A stretch of DNA of 47,243 nucleotides from Candidatus Thiodiazotropha sp. (ex Epidulcina cf. delphinae) (GCA_025656505.1 JAHXHR010000011.1:1-47243), one strand, 5' to 3'; counted from the first letter of the stretch, positions 10,240 through 20,825 are shown. The notes: generated by a model not told the origin, from the sequence alone. Made by a program: numbers and translations.

Positions 10240-11031
10240 TTACGCCAGTTGGGTTTCGGCACCGCGTAGACGATGCCTGCGCAGCAACTCGCTGGCCAGC
10301 GCCAGATAAGCGGTTGCTCCGCGGGAGTGTTTGTCATAAAGCAACACGGGTATGCCGTGGCTCGGCGCCTCGGCGACCCGGACATTGCGTGGGATGACGG
10401 TGTTGAACACCGCGTCCTTGAAATGGGAAAGCAGTTGGCTGGAGACATCGACCGCCAGGTTGTTGCGGGGATCGTGCATGGTGCGCAGAAAGCCCTCGAT
10501 CTGCAGCCCCCGGTTGAGATGGGCGCGAATCTGCTCGACGGTATCCATCAATGCCGACAGGCCCTCCAGGGCATAGTATTCGGTCTGGATGGGAATCAGT
10601 ATCCCGTCGGCCGCGACCAGGGCGTTCAGGGTCAGCATGTTCAGCGAGGGCGGGCAGTCCACCAGGATGTAATCATAGTTCGGTTTAGCCGGTGCTAGGG
10701 CCAAGCCCAGCCGCCTCTCCCGCATCGGGCTGTTCATCAGGCCCACTTCCGCGGCGGTCAGGTCGGCATTGGCGGGCAGCACATCGAAACTCCCCTCCGG
10801 TGTGGGTTGTATCGCCTCGCGCAGTGTCGAGTTACCCAGCAATACCTCACAACTGGAGTACTCCAGGCCATGCTTGTCGATGCCGCTGCCCATGCTGGCA
10901 TTGCCCTGCGGATCCATATCCACCAGCAACACGCGCTTCTTCATGGCAGCGAGGGAGGCCGCCAGATTCACCGTGGTGGTGGTCTTGCCGACACCGCCTT
11001 TCTGGTTGGCAATGGAGATGATGTAACCCAT
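10240..11031 (-). CDS. parA: Chromosome-partitioning ATPase ParA/Soj (ORF open to 11127; ATG at 11031 more likely)
   Basis: MGYIISIANQKGGVGKTTTTVNLAASLA deviant Walker A; adjacent to parB. Confidence 0.97.
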   Translation of the reverse strand: MGYIISIANQKGGVGKTTTTVNLAASLAAMKKRVLLVDMDPQGNASMGSGIDKHGLEYSSCEVLLGNSTLREAIQPTPEGSFDVLPANADLTAAEVGLMNSPMRERRLGLALAPAKPNYDYILVDCPPSLNMLTLNALVAADGILIPIQTEYYALEGLSALMDTVEQIRAHLNRGLQIEGFLRTMHDPRNNLAVDVSSQLLSHFKDAVFNTVIPRNVRVAEAPSHGIPVLLYDKHSRGATAYLALASELLRRHRLRGAETQLA

Positions 11032-11084
11032 GACTCTCTCGTATCCACAGTGACAGGGACTGCCTATCATAACGGCAGTGCCGT

Positions 11085-11744
11085 TCAAGGTGGTAACCTT
11101 TCTCTTTGTCTGATCCGCACCAGGCAACGCTCGCCCTCCTGGTAAGGAACCTGCAGGCGAATGATTTCACATCGGCATTCCGTTGATATTCGGTTGATTT
11201 CCTCTCTGGGAACACGCCCCTTCATGGCCAGCAATTCGGTCTCCTGCCCGCGCAGTTCGCTGGTCAACTCCAGCATCTTCGGCAGGGCGGTGAATGCCCT
11301 GGCGATTAAACGCTGAAACGGGGCGTCAGGACGATAGCGCTCCACTCTGGCATGCACCGGCTCTACATTCTCCAGCCCCAGCTCCATTACCGCTTGACGC
11401 ACGAAGCGAATCTTCTTGTTATTGCTGTCAAGGAGGACAAATCGGGTTCGCGGCTGCATGATCGCCAATGGGATGCCGGGCAGGCCCGGCCCCGTCCCCA
11501 TATCGAGGCAACTTGAGATAGTGAGGTGGGGGAGCAACACCAGACTATCCAGCAGGTGTCGCCCCACCATCTCCAGAGGATCGCGTACAGCGGTAAGATT
11601 ATAGGCATTGTTCCACTTCACCAGCATGGCCAGAAACCGCAAGAGTAACGCCTCTTGCCGTGGATTCAGCGCCAATGACAAGGCCACCGACCCCAGTTGC
11701 AATCGTTGCCGGCAGGTGTCTTCGTCAAACGATTGCCCATCCAT
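11085..11744 (-). CDS. rsmG: 16S rRNA (guanine(527)-N(7))-methyltransferase RsmG
   Basis: LVKWNNAYNLTAVRDPLEMVGRHLLDSL and DMGTGPGLPGIPLAI; follows mnmG. Confidence 0.95.
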   Translation of the reverse strand: MDGQSFDEDTCRQRLQLGSVALSLALNPRQEALLLRFLAMLVKWNNAYNLTAVRDPLEMVGRHLLDSLVLLPHLTISSCLDMGTGPGLPGIPLAIMQPRTRFVLLDSNNKKIRFVRQAVMELGLENVEPVHARVERYRPDAPFQRLIARAFTALPKMLELTSELRGQETELLAMKGRVPREEINRISTECRCEIIRLQVPYQEGERCLVRIRQRERLPP

Positions 11745-13618
11745 CAGGCTGACCGCTTTTTCAAGTGTATCAGCAGCAGCGAGATCGCCGCCGGGGTGAC
11801 GCCTGGGATGCGCCCCGCCTGTCCCAGGGTCTGCGGGCGATAGCGCTGGAATTTTTCCCTCACCTCCGAAGAGAGCCCGCGCACCTCAGCATAGTCCAAG
11901 TCCCTGGGCAGCGCGACCGCTTCGTTGGCCCGCTGTTTTTCGATTTCTCCCCGCTGCCGGTTGATGTAACCGGCGTATTTGGCCTGGACCTCAAGCTGTT
12001 CCTTCACCTGAGGATCTGCCTCTCCAGGCCCCAGTTTCGACAGACTCATCAGTTGTCGATAGCTGATATTGGGCCTGGCCAATAGATTGATTGCATTGAC
12101 TTCTTTCGATAATTCGCCACCCAGAATCGCCTCCGCCTGAGCGGGCTCGATATCGTTGGGTTGCAGCCAGAGTCCCTTCAAACGCTGCTGCTCACGATCG
12201 ATCGCATCGCGCTTCTGACAGAATGCCTGCCAGCGCCGGTCATCCACCAAACCCAGATTCCGTCCAGCCTGAGTCAGTCGCAGATCGGCATTGTCCTCCC
12301 GCAGCAACAGCCGATACTCGGCGCGGCTGGTGAACATGCGGTAGGGCTCTTGGGTCCCCTGGGTAATCAAGTCATCCACCATCACCCCGAGATAGGCTTC
12401 ATCCCGCCCCGGCGTCCAGGCATCTTGCTCCCGGCAGCTAAGCACGGCGTTCACCCCTGCCAGCAGCCCTTGGGCGGCTGCCTCTTCATAACCGGTGGTG
12501 CCGTTGATCTGTCCGGCGAAAAAGAGCCCTTGAATCGGCTTGGTCTCAAGAGACGCCTTCAGATCACGAGGGTCGAAAAAGTCATACTCAATGGCGTAAC
12601 CCGGCCGGGTGATATGGGCCTTTTCAAACCCCTTCATGGAGCGCACCAGTTGCTGCTGAATGTCGAACGGCAGACTGGTGGAGATGCCGTTGGGATAGAT
12701 TTCATGGGTATCCAATCCCTCGGGCTCGATAAAGATCTGATGGGAATCCTTCTCCGCAAAGCGTACGATCTTGTCCTCGATGGAAGGACAGTAGCGCGGC
12801 CCCAAGCCCTTGATGACCCCGGTATACATGGGCGAACGGGATAACCCGCTGCGGATGATTTCGTGAGTCTGCCGGTTGGTATGGGTGATGTGGCAACTGA
12901 CCTGTCCGGGGTGTTGCTCCCGCGACCCGAGAAAGGAGAATACCGGTGTCGGGGTATCGCCAGGCTGGGCCTGCAGCTTAGCGTAATCGATGCTGCGCCC
13001 ATCGATACGCGGCGGTGTCCCGGTCTTCAACCGCTCGACGCGAAACGGACGCTCCCGCAGGCGTTGCGAAAGGGCATTCGAGGGGGGATCGCCCGCACGT
13101 CCGCCAGGATAATTGGAGAGCCCGATATGGATGCGCCCACCGAGGAAGGTGCCAACGGTCAGGACCACAGCATCGGCGCGAAATGTCAGTCCCATCTGAG
13201 TGACGACCCCGATAACCCGCTCCTGCTCCAGCAACAGGTCGTCCACCGCCTGTTGAAAGAGTTGCAGATTGGGCTGATTCTCCAGGGCATGGCGAATGGC
13301 CGCCTTGTAGCGAACCCGATCAGCCTGGGCGCGGGTCGCCCGCACCGCCGCCCCCTTACGTGAATTGAGGATGCGGAATTGAATCCCACCGAGATCGGCG
13401 GCATGAGCCATAATGCCACCCAGGGCATCCACTTCTTTCACCAGATGCCCCTTGCCGATACCGCCGATCGCCGGATTGCAACTCATCTGCCCCAGGGTGT
13501 CGATGTTGTGGCTGAGAAGCAGGGTGCGGGCGCCCATACGGGCGGACGCCAGGGCCGCCTCGGTTCCGGCATGGCCCCCACCCACTACAATCACATCATA
13601 ACTGTCGGTATAAAACAT
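11744..13618 (-). CDS. mnmG: tRNA uridine-5-carboxymethylaminomethyl(34) synthesis enzyme MnmG
   Basis: [46 protein letters not shown]; 624 aa. Confidence 0.98.
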   Translation of the reverse strand: MFYTDSYDVIVVGGGHAGTEAALASARMGARTLLLSHNIDTLGQMSCNPAIGGIGKGHLVKEVDALGGIMAHAADLGGIQFRILNSRKGAAVRATRAQADRVRYKAAIRHALENQPNLQLFQQAVDDLLLEQERVIGVVTQMGLTFRADAVVLTVGTFLGGRIHIGLSNYPGGRAGDPPSNALSQRLRERPFRVERLKTGTPPRIDGRSIDYAKLQAQPGDTPTPVFSFLGSREQHPGQVSCHITHTNRQTHEIIRSGLSRSPMYTGVIKGLGPRYCPSIEDKIVRFAEKDSHQIFIEPEGLDTHEIYPNGISTSLPFDIQQQLVRSMKGFEKAHITRPGYAIEYDFFDPRDLKASLETKPIQGLFFAGQINGTTGYEEAAAQGLLAGVNAVLSCREQDAWTPGRDEAYLGVMVDDLITQGTQEPYRMFTSRAEYRLLLREDNADLRLTQAGRNLGLVDDRRWQAFCQKRDAIDREQQRLKGLWLQPNDIEPAQAEAILGGELSKEVNAINLLARPNISYRQLMSLSKLGPGEADPQVKEQLEVQAKYAGYINRQRGEIEKQRANEAVALPRDLDYAEVRGLSSEVREKFQRYRPQTLGQAGRIPGVTPAAISLLLIHLKKRSA

Positions 13619-13686
13619 ACTCTTTAAAGGGCATCATCATGCAATAGTACTTACCCGGTAACCAAACAGATTCACCTTCTGCCCCC

Positions 13687-13707
13687 TCTCCCTCAGGGTG
13701 AGGGAGA
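13687..13707. repeat. Perfect 9-bp hairpin (TCTCCCTCA-GGG-TGAGGGAGA)
   Basis: Arms are exact reverse complements; resembles common dispersed CCCTCTCCCT-type intergenic repeats. Confidence 0.7.
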
Positions 13708-13718
13708 AAAACGGTGTA

Positions 13719-13784
13719 ATTCGGTTAGCCGACTTCACACATTGAGGAATACCGTTGGCTTGTCGGCTAATCAGTGAACCGAAT
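13719..13784. repeat. Interrupted inverted repeat upstream of moxR
   Basis: ATTCGGTT-AGCCGAC ... GTCGGCT-aatcagtg-AACCGAAT; both arm pairs are exact complements. Confidence 0.7.
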
Positions 13785-13834
13785 AGTCAATCGGTTATCT
13801 TAGCCGATAAGATTAGGGCTACGGAAATAATAGT

Positions 13835-14752
13835 ATGAGTGCTGAACTGCAAAAGGTCATCGAAGCCGCCGGTAAAATCCTGTTAGGCAAACAGGAAGTC
13901 GTTAAGCTCTCCCTTGCCTGTCTACTGGCGCGTGGGCATCTGTTGATCGAGGATCTCCCCGGCGTCGGCAAGACAACCCTAGCGCATACCCTGGCCCACT
14001 TGCTGGGACTTCACTACCAACGCATCCAGTTCACCAGCGATCTGCTGCCCTCGGATATCATCGGCGTCTCGATCTATGAGAGAGACGAGCAGCGCTTTCA
14101 ATTCCATCCCGGCCCGGTGTTCGCCCAATTGGTGCTGGCCGATGAGATCAACCGCGCCACGCCCAAGGCCCAGAGCGCCTTGCTCGAAGCCATGGAAGAG
14201 CACCAGGTGACCACCGATGGCCAGACCCATGGATTGCCTGAGCCCTTTTTCGTCATCGCCACCCAGAACCCCAGCCATCAGGTCGGCACCTTTCCTCTGC
14301 CGGAGTCACAACTCGACCGTTTTCTGATGCGTATCCGCATCGGCTATCCCGAAAGAGTTGCCGAACGGGAACTGCTCATCGGCGAAGATCGTCGTCAAAT
14401 GCTGCTGCGCACACCCGTAGCCCTTGCCGGGCAGCGACTGGCCGACTATCAGCAGCAGGTTAGCCGGGTCCATGTAGCCGAGGCATTGATAGACTATTGT
14501 CAGGATATCCTCGCTTTTACCCGAAACTCCCCCGACTACCGGTACGGCCTCTCTCCTCGCGCCGGCCTGGCCATATTACAGGGCGCCCGCGCCTGGGCGT
14601 TTCTCGAGGGTCGCAATCTTGTGCTACCGGAGGATCTACAGGCGGTGCTGCCCGCCACTGTCGAACATCGGCTGCAAACCGCCGGCGACAGCGACAACGG
14701 GCTGGGGAAAGGCGTGATGACGGATTTACTGCGCTCCATACCGGTTCCTTGA
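13835..14752 (+). CDS. MoxR-family AAA+ ATPase
   Basis: LIEDLPGVGKTTLAHTLA, ADEINRATPKAQSALLEAMEE, FFVIATQNPSHQVGTFPLPESQLDRF. Confidence 0.96.
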   Translation: MSAELQKVIEAAGKILLGKQEVVKLSLACLLARGHLLIEDLPGVGKTTLAHTLAHLLGLHYQRIQFTSDLLPSDIIGVSIYERDEQRFQFHPGPVFAQLVLADEINRATPKAQSALLEAMEEHQVTTDGQTHGLPEPFFVIATQNPSHQVGTFPLPESQLDRFLMRIRIGYPERVAERELLIGEDRRQMLLRTPVALAGQRLADYQQQVSRVHVAEALIDYCQDILAFTRNSPDYRYGLSPRAGLAILQGARAWAFLEGRNLVLPEDLQAVLPATVEHRLQTAGDSDNGLGKGVMTDLLRSIPVP

Positions 14753-14753
14753 A

Positions 14754-15725
14754 ATGCCCGCCCTGCCGGTCGATCAATGGCTGAGACGCTTTCGCCGACG
14801 GGCAAGGCCGGATCGTCGGGGAGGAGTTAGCGTCAAGCCACGGAGTATCTACATCCTACCCACCAAGCAGGGCATGCTGCTCGCTGTGGTGATACTCCTC
14901 ATGCTGACAGGCTCCATCAACTACGGCAGCAATCTCGGCCACCTGATGACCTTTCTGCTCGGCGGCATCTGGTTGACTGCCATACTCCATACTTGGCGCA
15001 ATCTTTTGGGTCTCGGCCTTCAGCCGCGGCAGGTCGCATCCGTATTCGCCGGTCAGACCGCCGATTTTACTCTACTGATGGTCAATGTTTCTGCCCTCGA
15101 TCGTTTCGGCATTACCCTGAAATGTAAAAAAATCAGCGGCGATTCCGTCGATATCCCGGCCAACGACCAGCGTCTTCTTCATCTTCTGATCCCAACACAT
15201 GCGCGTGGTGAGTTGCCGCTGCCCGATATCAGCCTGCATACCAGCTATCCGCTCGGCCTCTTCCATGCCTGGACCTATGCCCGGCTCGATCTCCGTTGCC
15301 TGGTCTATCCCAAGCCTGCCGGATCAGGCGAACCCCCATCGGCGCCTGTCTATACCCGAAGCGATACCGGTGACCGGGGTTTCGGGGCTGACGATTTCGT
15401 CGGTCTGCGTAACTTCCGCCCCGGTGATTCACCCAGGCATATCGACTGGAAGGCCCATGCCAGAGAGCGGGGTCTATTGAGTAAGCAATTCGGCGGTGAC
15501 AGAACCGAGGAGGTGAGACTCGATTGGGATCTGTTACCAAAGAGCGATCAGGAGAAACGCCTCAGCTTGCTGTGTCGGTTCATTCTGCAAGCTGAGGAGC
15601 GGGAGCAGTCCTACGGATTACGGATTCCGGGACAGAAAATCGAAAGCGGCATGGGTTCCGTGCATAGGCAGCGGTGTCTGACAACACTTGCCAGGTTCGG
15701 AGCCGATAATGAAACAATCCGTTGA
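14754..15725 (+). CDS. DUF58-family protein
   Basis: YTRSDTGDRGFGADDFVGLRNFRPGDSPRHIDWKAHARERGLLSKQF (DUF58 core); between moxR and tgpA-like genes. Confidence 0.9.
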   Translation: MPALPVDQWLRRFRRRARPDRRGGVSVKPRSIYILPTKQGMLLAVVILLMLTGSINYGSNLGHLMTFLLGGIWLTAILHTWRNLLGLGLQPRQVASVFAGQTADFTLLMVNVSALDRFGITLKCKKISGDSVDIPANDQRLLHLLIPTHARGELPLPDISLHTSYPLGLFHAWTYARLDLRCLVYPKPAGSGEPPSAPVYTRSDTGDRGFGADDFVGLRNFRPGDSPRHIDWKAHARERGLLSKQFGGDRTEEVRLDWDLLPKSDQEKRLSLLCRFILQAEEREQSYGLRIPGQKIESGMGSVHRQRCLTTLARFGADNETIR

Positions 15726-17706
15726 ACGCATAGCGACACCCCACCTGCCGTTGCCACTCAGCCTCGTCACGGGATTGACCCTATTGCCCCACGGCATGAA
15801 TCTGGCGATGCCTGTCAATCTCTATCTGGTCGCCTTGCTCGGCTGGCGAATCGCCAGTCTACGCTTGCCCCGCCTGCAACCCGGCCGTTGGCTGCTCCTG
15901 TCGGCCACACTGAGCGGCGTTTTCCTGGTCTACACCCAATACCACACGCTGATCGGACGGGACGCCGGCGCCGCCCTGCTTGCCGTGATGCTCATACTCA
16001 AGGTCATGGAAGCGGGTAAACGCCGCGATATCTATGTTTCGGTGTTTATCTCCTATTTTGTCGTCATCACCCATTTTTTATTTGATCAGTCGCTGTTGCT
16101 GTCACTCTATCTATTGCTGGTCATGGTCTGCCAGACGGCGCTATTACTCGAGATAAACCGTGTCAAACCCTCCCCAAATCTCTATCAGCCCTTGATTAAG
16201 ACTTTGCTGATCACCCTCCAGTCCGTACCCATCGCCCTTATCCTGTTTGTTGTTTTTCCACGCATCACGCACCCTTTGTGGAATCTCGGCAGCGGGTCTA
16301 GCGCCATGACCGGTCTCAGCGACCGAGTCACCCCCGGCGCCATCAGTCAATTGATCGAATCGGCGGAAGTCGCCTTCCGCGCCGAATTCAAACAATCGCC
16401 GCCTGCCGCGGAGCAACGCTACTGGCGAGGTTTGGTGCTTTGGGATACGGATGGTTACAGCTGGTATACAGACCCTGAACGACCGCTGGCGGACACCTCA
16501 CCCAAGATCACCCATCTCGGTGAATCACTTGCCTACGACATCTTTCTCGAGCCGCATAACAGGCCCTGGCTGTACAGTCTCGATCTTCCGCTCAAGGCGC
16601 CGAACCAGGCCAGGCTTAGCGGGGATTTTCAGCTATTGATGGAAAAACCGCTAACCCGGCCGCTGCGTTATGCCGGGCTTTCAACCACCGACTACCGCAC
16701 ACCGAAACTCTCGCCGGACATGCGCCAACGTGCATTGCAGCTCAGCGGCAACCTGACCCAGCGACAACGCGACCTTGTCGCCCGTTGGCGGGCAAGTGCG
16801 ATGAATGACTCACGGCTGGTTGAAAAAGCCCTCGACTATTTTAATGCCAATCCCTTCGTCTACACCCTCACACCACCGATCTATAACGATAATCCCATCG
16901 ATGAATTCCTGTTTGAAGGTCGAGAAGGCTTTTGCGAACACTATGCCACCGGTTTCACTCAGTTGATGCGTCTGGCCGGGATCCCCGCTCGCTTGGTGCT
17001 GGGCTATCAGGGCGGAGAATACAATCAACTCGGCGACTATTTCATCATCCGCCAATACGACGCCCATGCCTGGTCAGAGGTCTGGCTGGCAGAACGGGGA
17101 TGGGTGAGAATAGACCCCACCGCGGCAGTGGCCCCGGAACGGGTACGTTACTCCATCAGATCAGACTTAGGAGAAGAGGGATCGCCGGCGCTGTTCAGGA
17201 TCGACCATGGCGGAGTCGTCGGCTCACTGTTCCACCAATTCGCCCTTGCCTTTGACAGCGCCAATGTCCAATGGCGACGTTGGGTCATCGGTTACAGCCG
17301 GGAACACCAATTCAGCCTGATGCGCGGTCTCGGGTTTGATTTTCTATCTCCAGCCCAATGGGGCCTGATCACGATCGGCATGATAGCCACCAGCCTGTTG
17401 GTTGTCGGGCTACGCATCACCTGGCAGGGAAAGCGGCGTGAAGCGCCTATCCAGGCGGTCTATCGACGCTTTTGCCGGCGGCTGTCGCGCCTGGGCATTG
17501 ACCGGCTCCCCCATGAGGGGCCCATGGACTTCGCCACAAGGGCATCCCGACGCCGCCCCGATCTGGCGACGCAGATCAAGCGAATAACCGGTCTCTACAT
17601 TCGACTGCGCTATGGCCCTCACAGCAGGGAGGCTGACCGACGATCATTTTCAAGCCAGGTGCGCCTGTTCCGTCCCCCGCGTCGTTATCGAAAACGTAAC
17701 GATTAA
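15688..17706 (+). CDS. TgpA-like membrane transglutaminase (DUF3488 + transglutaminase core)
   Basis: Multiple N-terminal TMs; REGFCEHYATGFTQLMRLAGIPARLVLGYQGGE...DAHAWSEVW...GWVRIDPT catalytic Cys/His/Asp. Confidence 0.94.
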   Translation: MPGSEPIMKQSVERIATPHLPLPLSLVTGLTLLPHGMNLAMPVNLYLVALLGWRIASLRLPRLQPGRWLLLSATLSGVFLVYTQYHTLIGRDAGAALLAVMLILKVMEAGKRRDIYVSVFISYFVVITHFLFDQSLLLSLYLLLVMVCQTALLLEINRVKPSPNLYQPLIKTLLITLQSVPIALILFVVFPRITHPLWNLGSGSSAMTGLSDRVTPGAISQLIESAEVAFRAEFKQSPPAAEQRYWRGLVLWDTDGYSWYTDPERPLADTSPKITHLGESLAYDIFLEPHNRPWLYSLDLPLKAPNQARLSGDFQLLMEKPLTRPLRYAGLSTTDYRTPKLSPDMRQRALQLSGNLTQRQRDLVARWRASAMNDSRLVEKALDYFNANPFVYTLTPPIYNDNPIDEFLFEGREGFCEHYATGFTQLMRLAGIPARLVLGYQGGEYNQLGDYFIIRQYDAHAWSEVWLAERGWVRIDPTAAVAPERVRYSIRSDLGEEGSPALFRIDHGGVVGSLFHQFALAFDSANVQWRRWVIGYSREHQFSLMRGLGFDFLSPAQWGLITIGMIATSLLVVGLRITWQGKRREAPIQAVYRRFCRRLSRLGIDRLPHEGPMDFATRASRRRPDLATQIKRITGLYIRLRYGPHSREADRRSFSSQVRLFRPPRRYRKRND

Positions 17707-17939
17707 TCTTGCAGAACCGCGTAAAGCTTATCTTTCAGCAGCAGACGCCGTTTCTTCATCTCCTCGATATGAAAATCCGATACCGGGGTGCTCAACGCCT
17801 CGAGATTCCGAATATGCACATCCAACCAGTCATATTCATCCATCAGATGATGAAACACCTCGTTGCTCTCACGCAGATCGGCAATCTTCTGCACATATTC
17901 CGGAAATTCGTTTAAAAGATCATGAGGTTCACCCAGCAT
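17703..17939 (-). CDS. YdcH/DUF465-family small protein
   Basis: LGEPHDLLNEFPEYVQKI...DVHIRNLE...EEMKKRRLLLKDKLYAVLQ. Confidence 0.85.
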   Translation of the reverse strand: MLGEPHDLLNEFPEYVQKIADLRESNEVFHHLMDEYDWLDVHIRNLEALSTPVSDFHIEEMKKRRLLLKDKLYAVLQD

Positions 17940-18254
17940 TATTTTTTCTCCTCAAACATTCACCTATTCCAGCACGGTTAGCCGGCTCTTTGGTACGGCT
18001 GTAACGTGTACGATCACAAAATTGTCTAGTGTAGTGTCCTCGCATCGTTTAACCCGACGCGCACTAGGAAGCATTATCAAAAAGAAGTTTCTCTATATCT
18101 ATACAGAAGTTATATATAAATACTAACTTATTGAAAACGCATAATTATTCAATATCTCGACTGCTGACACGGGAACAATATTGGGAGTTAAGCACCAACA
18201 AAATGTAAACCAATGCAATAAAGCATCGCACTTTAATTATACTTCCTAATCAAG

Positions 18255-18866
18255 TTAGGATTTTATCTTTTCAGGCAGCCAAAACTTCCTATCAGCCATT
18301 TTACTATCTTTAGACAAATTGGCGAAATGCGCTCCTATTTTGTGTGCCATGTCACCATCATATGCTTCACCACCTATGCATTGAGAAAAGACAATCTGGG
18401 CCACGCTTGTACCAGGATACAGAGCGAGTGGTACCTCGCCAAGATTCAATAATTCTAGTGTGATCGTCCCACAAAAGCCCGGATGAACAGCCGTTGCTGT
18501 GGCAATAACAAGACCTGCACGGCCCCATTGTGATCTTGAGGTAACGGATGCTGCAACATCGACAGGAAGACGAAAATACTCCAATGTTCCGGCAAGGACA
18601 AGTTCTTGCGGATGTAAGTAGAAGCACTCCTTAAAATTGACGAAATGCGTTGTTTGGTGGCGATGTTCCCGTATATCTTGTAACGCAGGATCAAGTTGCG
18701 CAAGATTCCCGCGACGCGTCACAATAAAATCGTTGCCTAATCGGATATCGATTGATGCCTCATTGATTTGCAAGTCGGGATTCAGAAGTGGCGTAATGAT
18801 AAGGCGTTCCTCTACCTTCTCACGGTAGAGGAGCTTTAGTAGCTCATTGTGACCAATGACACTCAT
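18255..18866 (-). CDS. dCTP deaminase/dUTPase-fold protein (divergent Dcd family)
   Basis: EASIDIRLGNDFIV, VTSRSQWGRAGLVIATATAVHPGFCGTITLELLNLGEVPLALYPGTSVAQIVF; conserved TLEL glutamate retained; canonical C-terminal KYxxQ-type tail not evident. Confidence 0.88.
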   Translation of the reverse strand: MSVIGHNELLKLLYREKVEERLIITPLLNPDLQINEASIDIRLGNDFIVTRRGNLAQLDPALQDIREHRHQTTHFVNFKECFYLHPQELVLAGTLEYFRLPVDVAASVTSRSQWGRAGLVIATATAVHPGFCGTITLELLNLGEVPLALYPGTSVAQIVFSQCIGGEAYDGDMAHKIGAHFANLSKDSKMADRKFWLPEKIKS

Positions 18867-20290
18867 GCACTGTCACCAGCCTTTGGTTCTTGAAGTAAAT
18901 CGCTTGTATATTTATTTTGAAGAATCACATATTCGATTGCAGTTAGTGCTTTTTTATACAAGCGATTAACTTCATCGTTCGATAGTACTTCACCCGTGTC
19001 AGGATTCACACCCCGCAATTTAAACATCCACGCAACCAACAGAGAGGCACGATAGTCAACTGTTTGAGGATTTTGTGGATCTCCAACCTCATTCGGTGGC
19101 ACACCTAACTCTAGTCTTCTCATCAATCCTGGTAGTTGAGAGAATATCATTTCAGACTGAAAGATAACGGCGCTTACACTGCTCTTCGCATATTCAATCG
19201 CATTCTCTAGACTCAGATTCATCCAATCATAAGCTATCTTCAACTGCGGATCTGAATTTATTGCAGTTTGATCATTTTTAATATCCACTAGTTTTCTCGA
19301 TTCTTCTAAGAACTCGTTTACAATTGCCACATATAATGAAATATCTTGTTCACCCGCAATTTGTGAGAACTTCATTGGAATATCGAGTTCATCCATCAGA
19401 TGCAACATGAGCCGAAGACGCATCCGCGGAGGTGGGTACCATGTATCATTCCTCGGTTTTGCATCCAAGTTACCGTTCCAAAACATAGCATGGCATGCAA
19501 AGAAAGCACTTGGACCGAATATGAGAATACCAACAACATCGGAAATCAGTTCCTCCAATGCACGTTTCCTGACTTGAAGGATGATATTAAATACCTGTGT
19601 CGTAAGTGCCAACTTCTGGGCGTCGTCTGCATTTGATCCAGAGAGCGTTTGACTTACAAGTTCTGCTACTTGCTTTTGTATTACCGCATGAGTCGCCTTA
19701 TGCGCTGTATCATTGCCTTCTTTCTTGAGATATTCATCAGCAATTGGATGGCCGAGCTCATGCCCAAAAATTGCGTGTGCTAGCATATTGTCACGTTCGA
19801 TCCTTGGAAACGAAATGAGCTTGATAGGGGAGGTAATATACTCCTGGAAGCCCGCCTGCTGTGAATGTGGGATAAAATCATCAACGAGCTTCTTGAGAAG
19901 CTGCCCCAAGTCGAAGATTGTGTAGTTGTACTGTGCTAGGGGCCGTGCAATAACTCGAGAATCCGGGGTCATCTGGTCGATTAGATCCTTCAGTAACTGG
20001 ACCAAACCACGCGGTGTTTGCTCTGTGTGGGCATTATCGAGCCACTCCAGAAAGATCCCAAGCTCGCGTATTAGCGAGTTCAACATTTTCAGTTTGTCTT
20101 CGGAGCCCGCTTTGCCGATTACTTCGTCAAGGCGAGCTAAAAAATCTTGCAGAAAGCAAATAATCTGGTTTGGGGTCGTTGTTGGATAGTCTGATACAGA
20201 AAGTTCGTCAATACGCTGCAATAAACCAGCTCGGAGTAAATGTGTATTCTGCCTATAATATTCTAGAAACGTAAACTCAAGTTTAGGCAT
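18863..20290 (-). CDS. Uncharacterised 475-aa protein with HELGH zinc-metalloprotease-like motif
   Basis: LAHAIFGHELGHPIADEYL followed about 70 residues later by ALEELISDVVGILIFGP (candidate Glu ligand, gluzincin-like); ATGA overlap with the Dcd-like gene. Confidence 0.75.
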   Translation of the reverse strand: MPKLEFTFLEYYRQNTHLLRAGLLQRIDELSVSDYPTTTPNQIICFLQDFLARLDEVIGKAGSEDKLKMLNSLIRELGIFLEWLDNAHTEQTPRGLVQLLKDLIDQMTPDSRVIARPLAQYNYTIFDLGQLLKKLVDDFIPHSQQAGFQEYITSPIKLISFPRIERDNMLAHAIFGHELGHPIADEYLKKEGNDTAHKATHAVIQKQVAELVSQTLSGSNADDAQKLALTTQVFNIILQVRKRALEELISDVVGILIFGPSAFFACHAMFWNGNLDAKPRNDTWYPPPRMRLRLMLHLMDELDIPMKFSQIAGEQDISLYVAIVNEFLEESRKLVDIKNDQTAINSDPQLKIAYDWMNLSLENAIEYAKSSVSAVIFQSEMIFSQLPGLMRRLELGVPPNEVGDPQNPQTVDYRASLLVAWMFKLRGVNPDTGEVLSNDEVNRLYKKALTAIEYVILQNKYTSDLLQEPKAGDSA

Positions 20291-20774
20291 ACGCTAACAA
20301 AGATTCATCTAAGCTTGAATCGCTGCCCGTGCGCTTCTGATCCGCCTCAATTAAACTGACAAGAAATAAGTGCAGCTGATGAAAAAAGTCTTTTGCTATA
20401 ATCAAATCGTTGCTGGCTTTGACCTCTGCAGAACTATTCAGCGCCACTTCTATTGCATCAGCCATTTTTTTGAATACTGCCTCCACTTCTGCAGACTGAA
20501 TTTCATCCTGCATCAGTTTTAACGGTTCAACGGAGTATGCGAGTTTTCGAACCGTATCCACAGCGCTGACATTTGAACTGACACCGGAATTTACTAGTTG
20601 AGCACCACTTGAAACATCTTTAAGAAAGCTCGCTGCACGTCGCAGCGTATACTTTTCATCCTCATCAATAAGCTGCCCAGTAAGCAACCGATTTAGGATC
20701 TCGCTACTTGTTACTGCAAGAAAGCCTAGACCGAGGTACTCGGCTTGACGAAATTCATTACCTGGTGTACTCAT
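20283..20774 (-). CDS. Uncharacterised 163-aa, apparently helical protein
   Basis: Strong RBS-like AGAGGAAG upstream of the ATG; 8-bp overlap with the 475-aa gene. Confidence 0.7.
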   Translation of the reverse strand: MSTPGNEFRQAEYLGLGFLAVTSSEILNRLLTGQLIDEDEKYTLRRAASFLKDVSSGAQLVNSGVSSNVSAVDTVRKLAYSVEPLKLMQDEIQSAEVEAVFKKMADAIEVALNSSAEVKASNDLIIAKDFFHQLHLFLVSLIEADQKRTGSDSSLDESLLAYA

Positions 20775-20825
20775 AGCATGCTTCCTCTATGTAACAGCCG
20801 ATGTTTAAAAATCATATATATTTGC

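Noticed and set aside
12161-12844. 227-aa ORF antisense to mnmG
   Set aside because: Lies wholly over a strongly conserved gene; shadow ORF.
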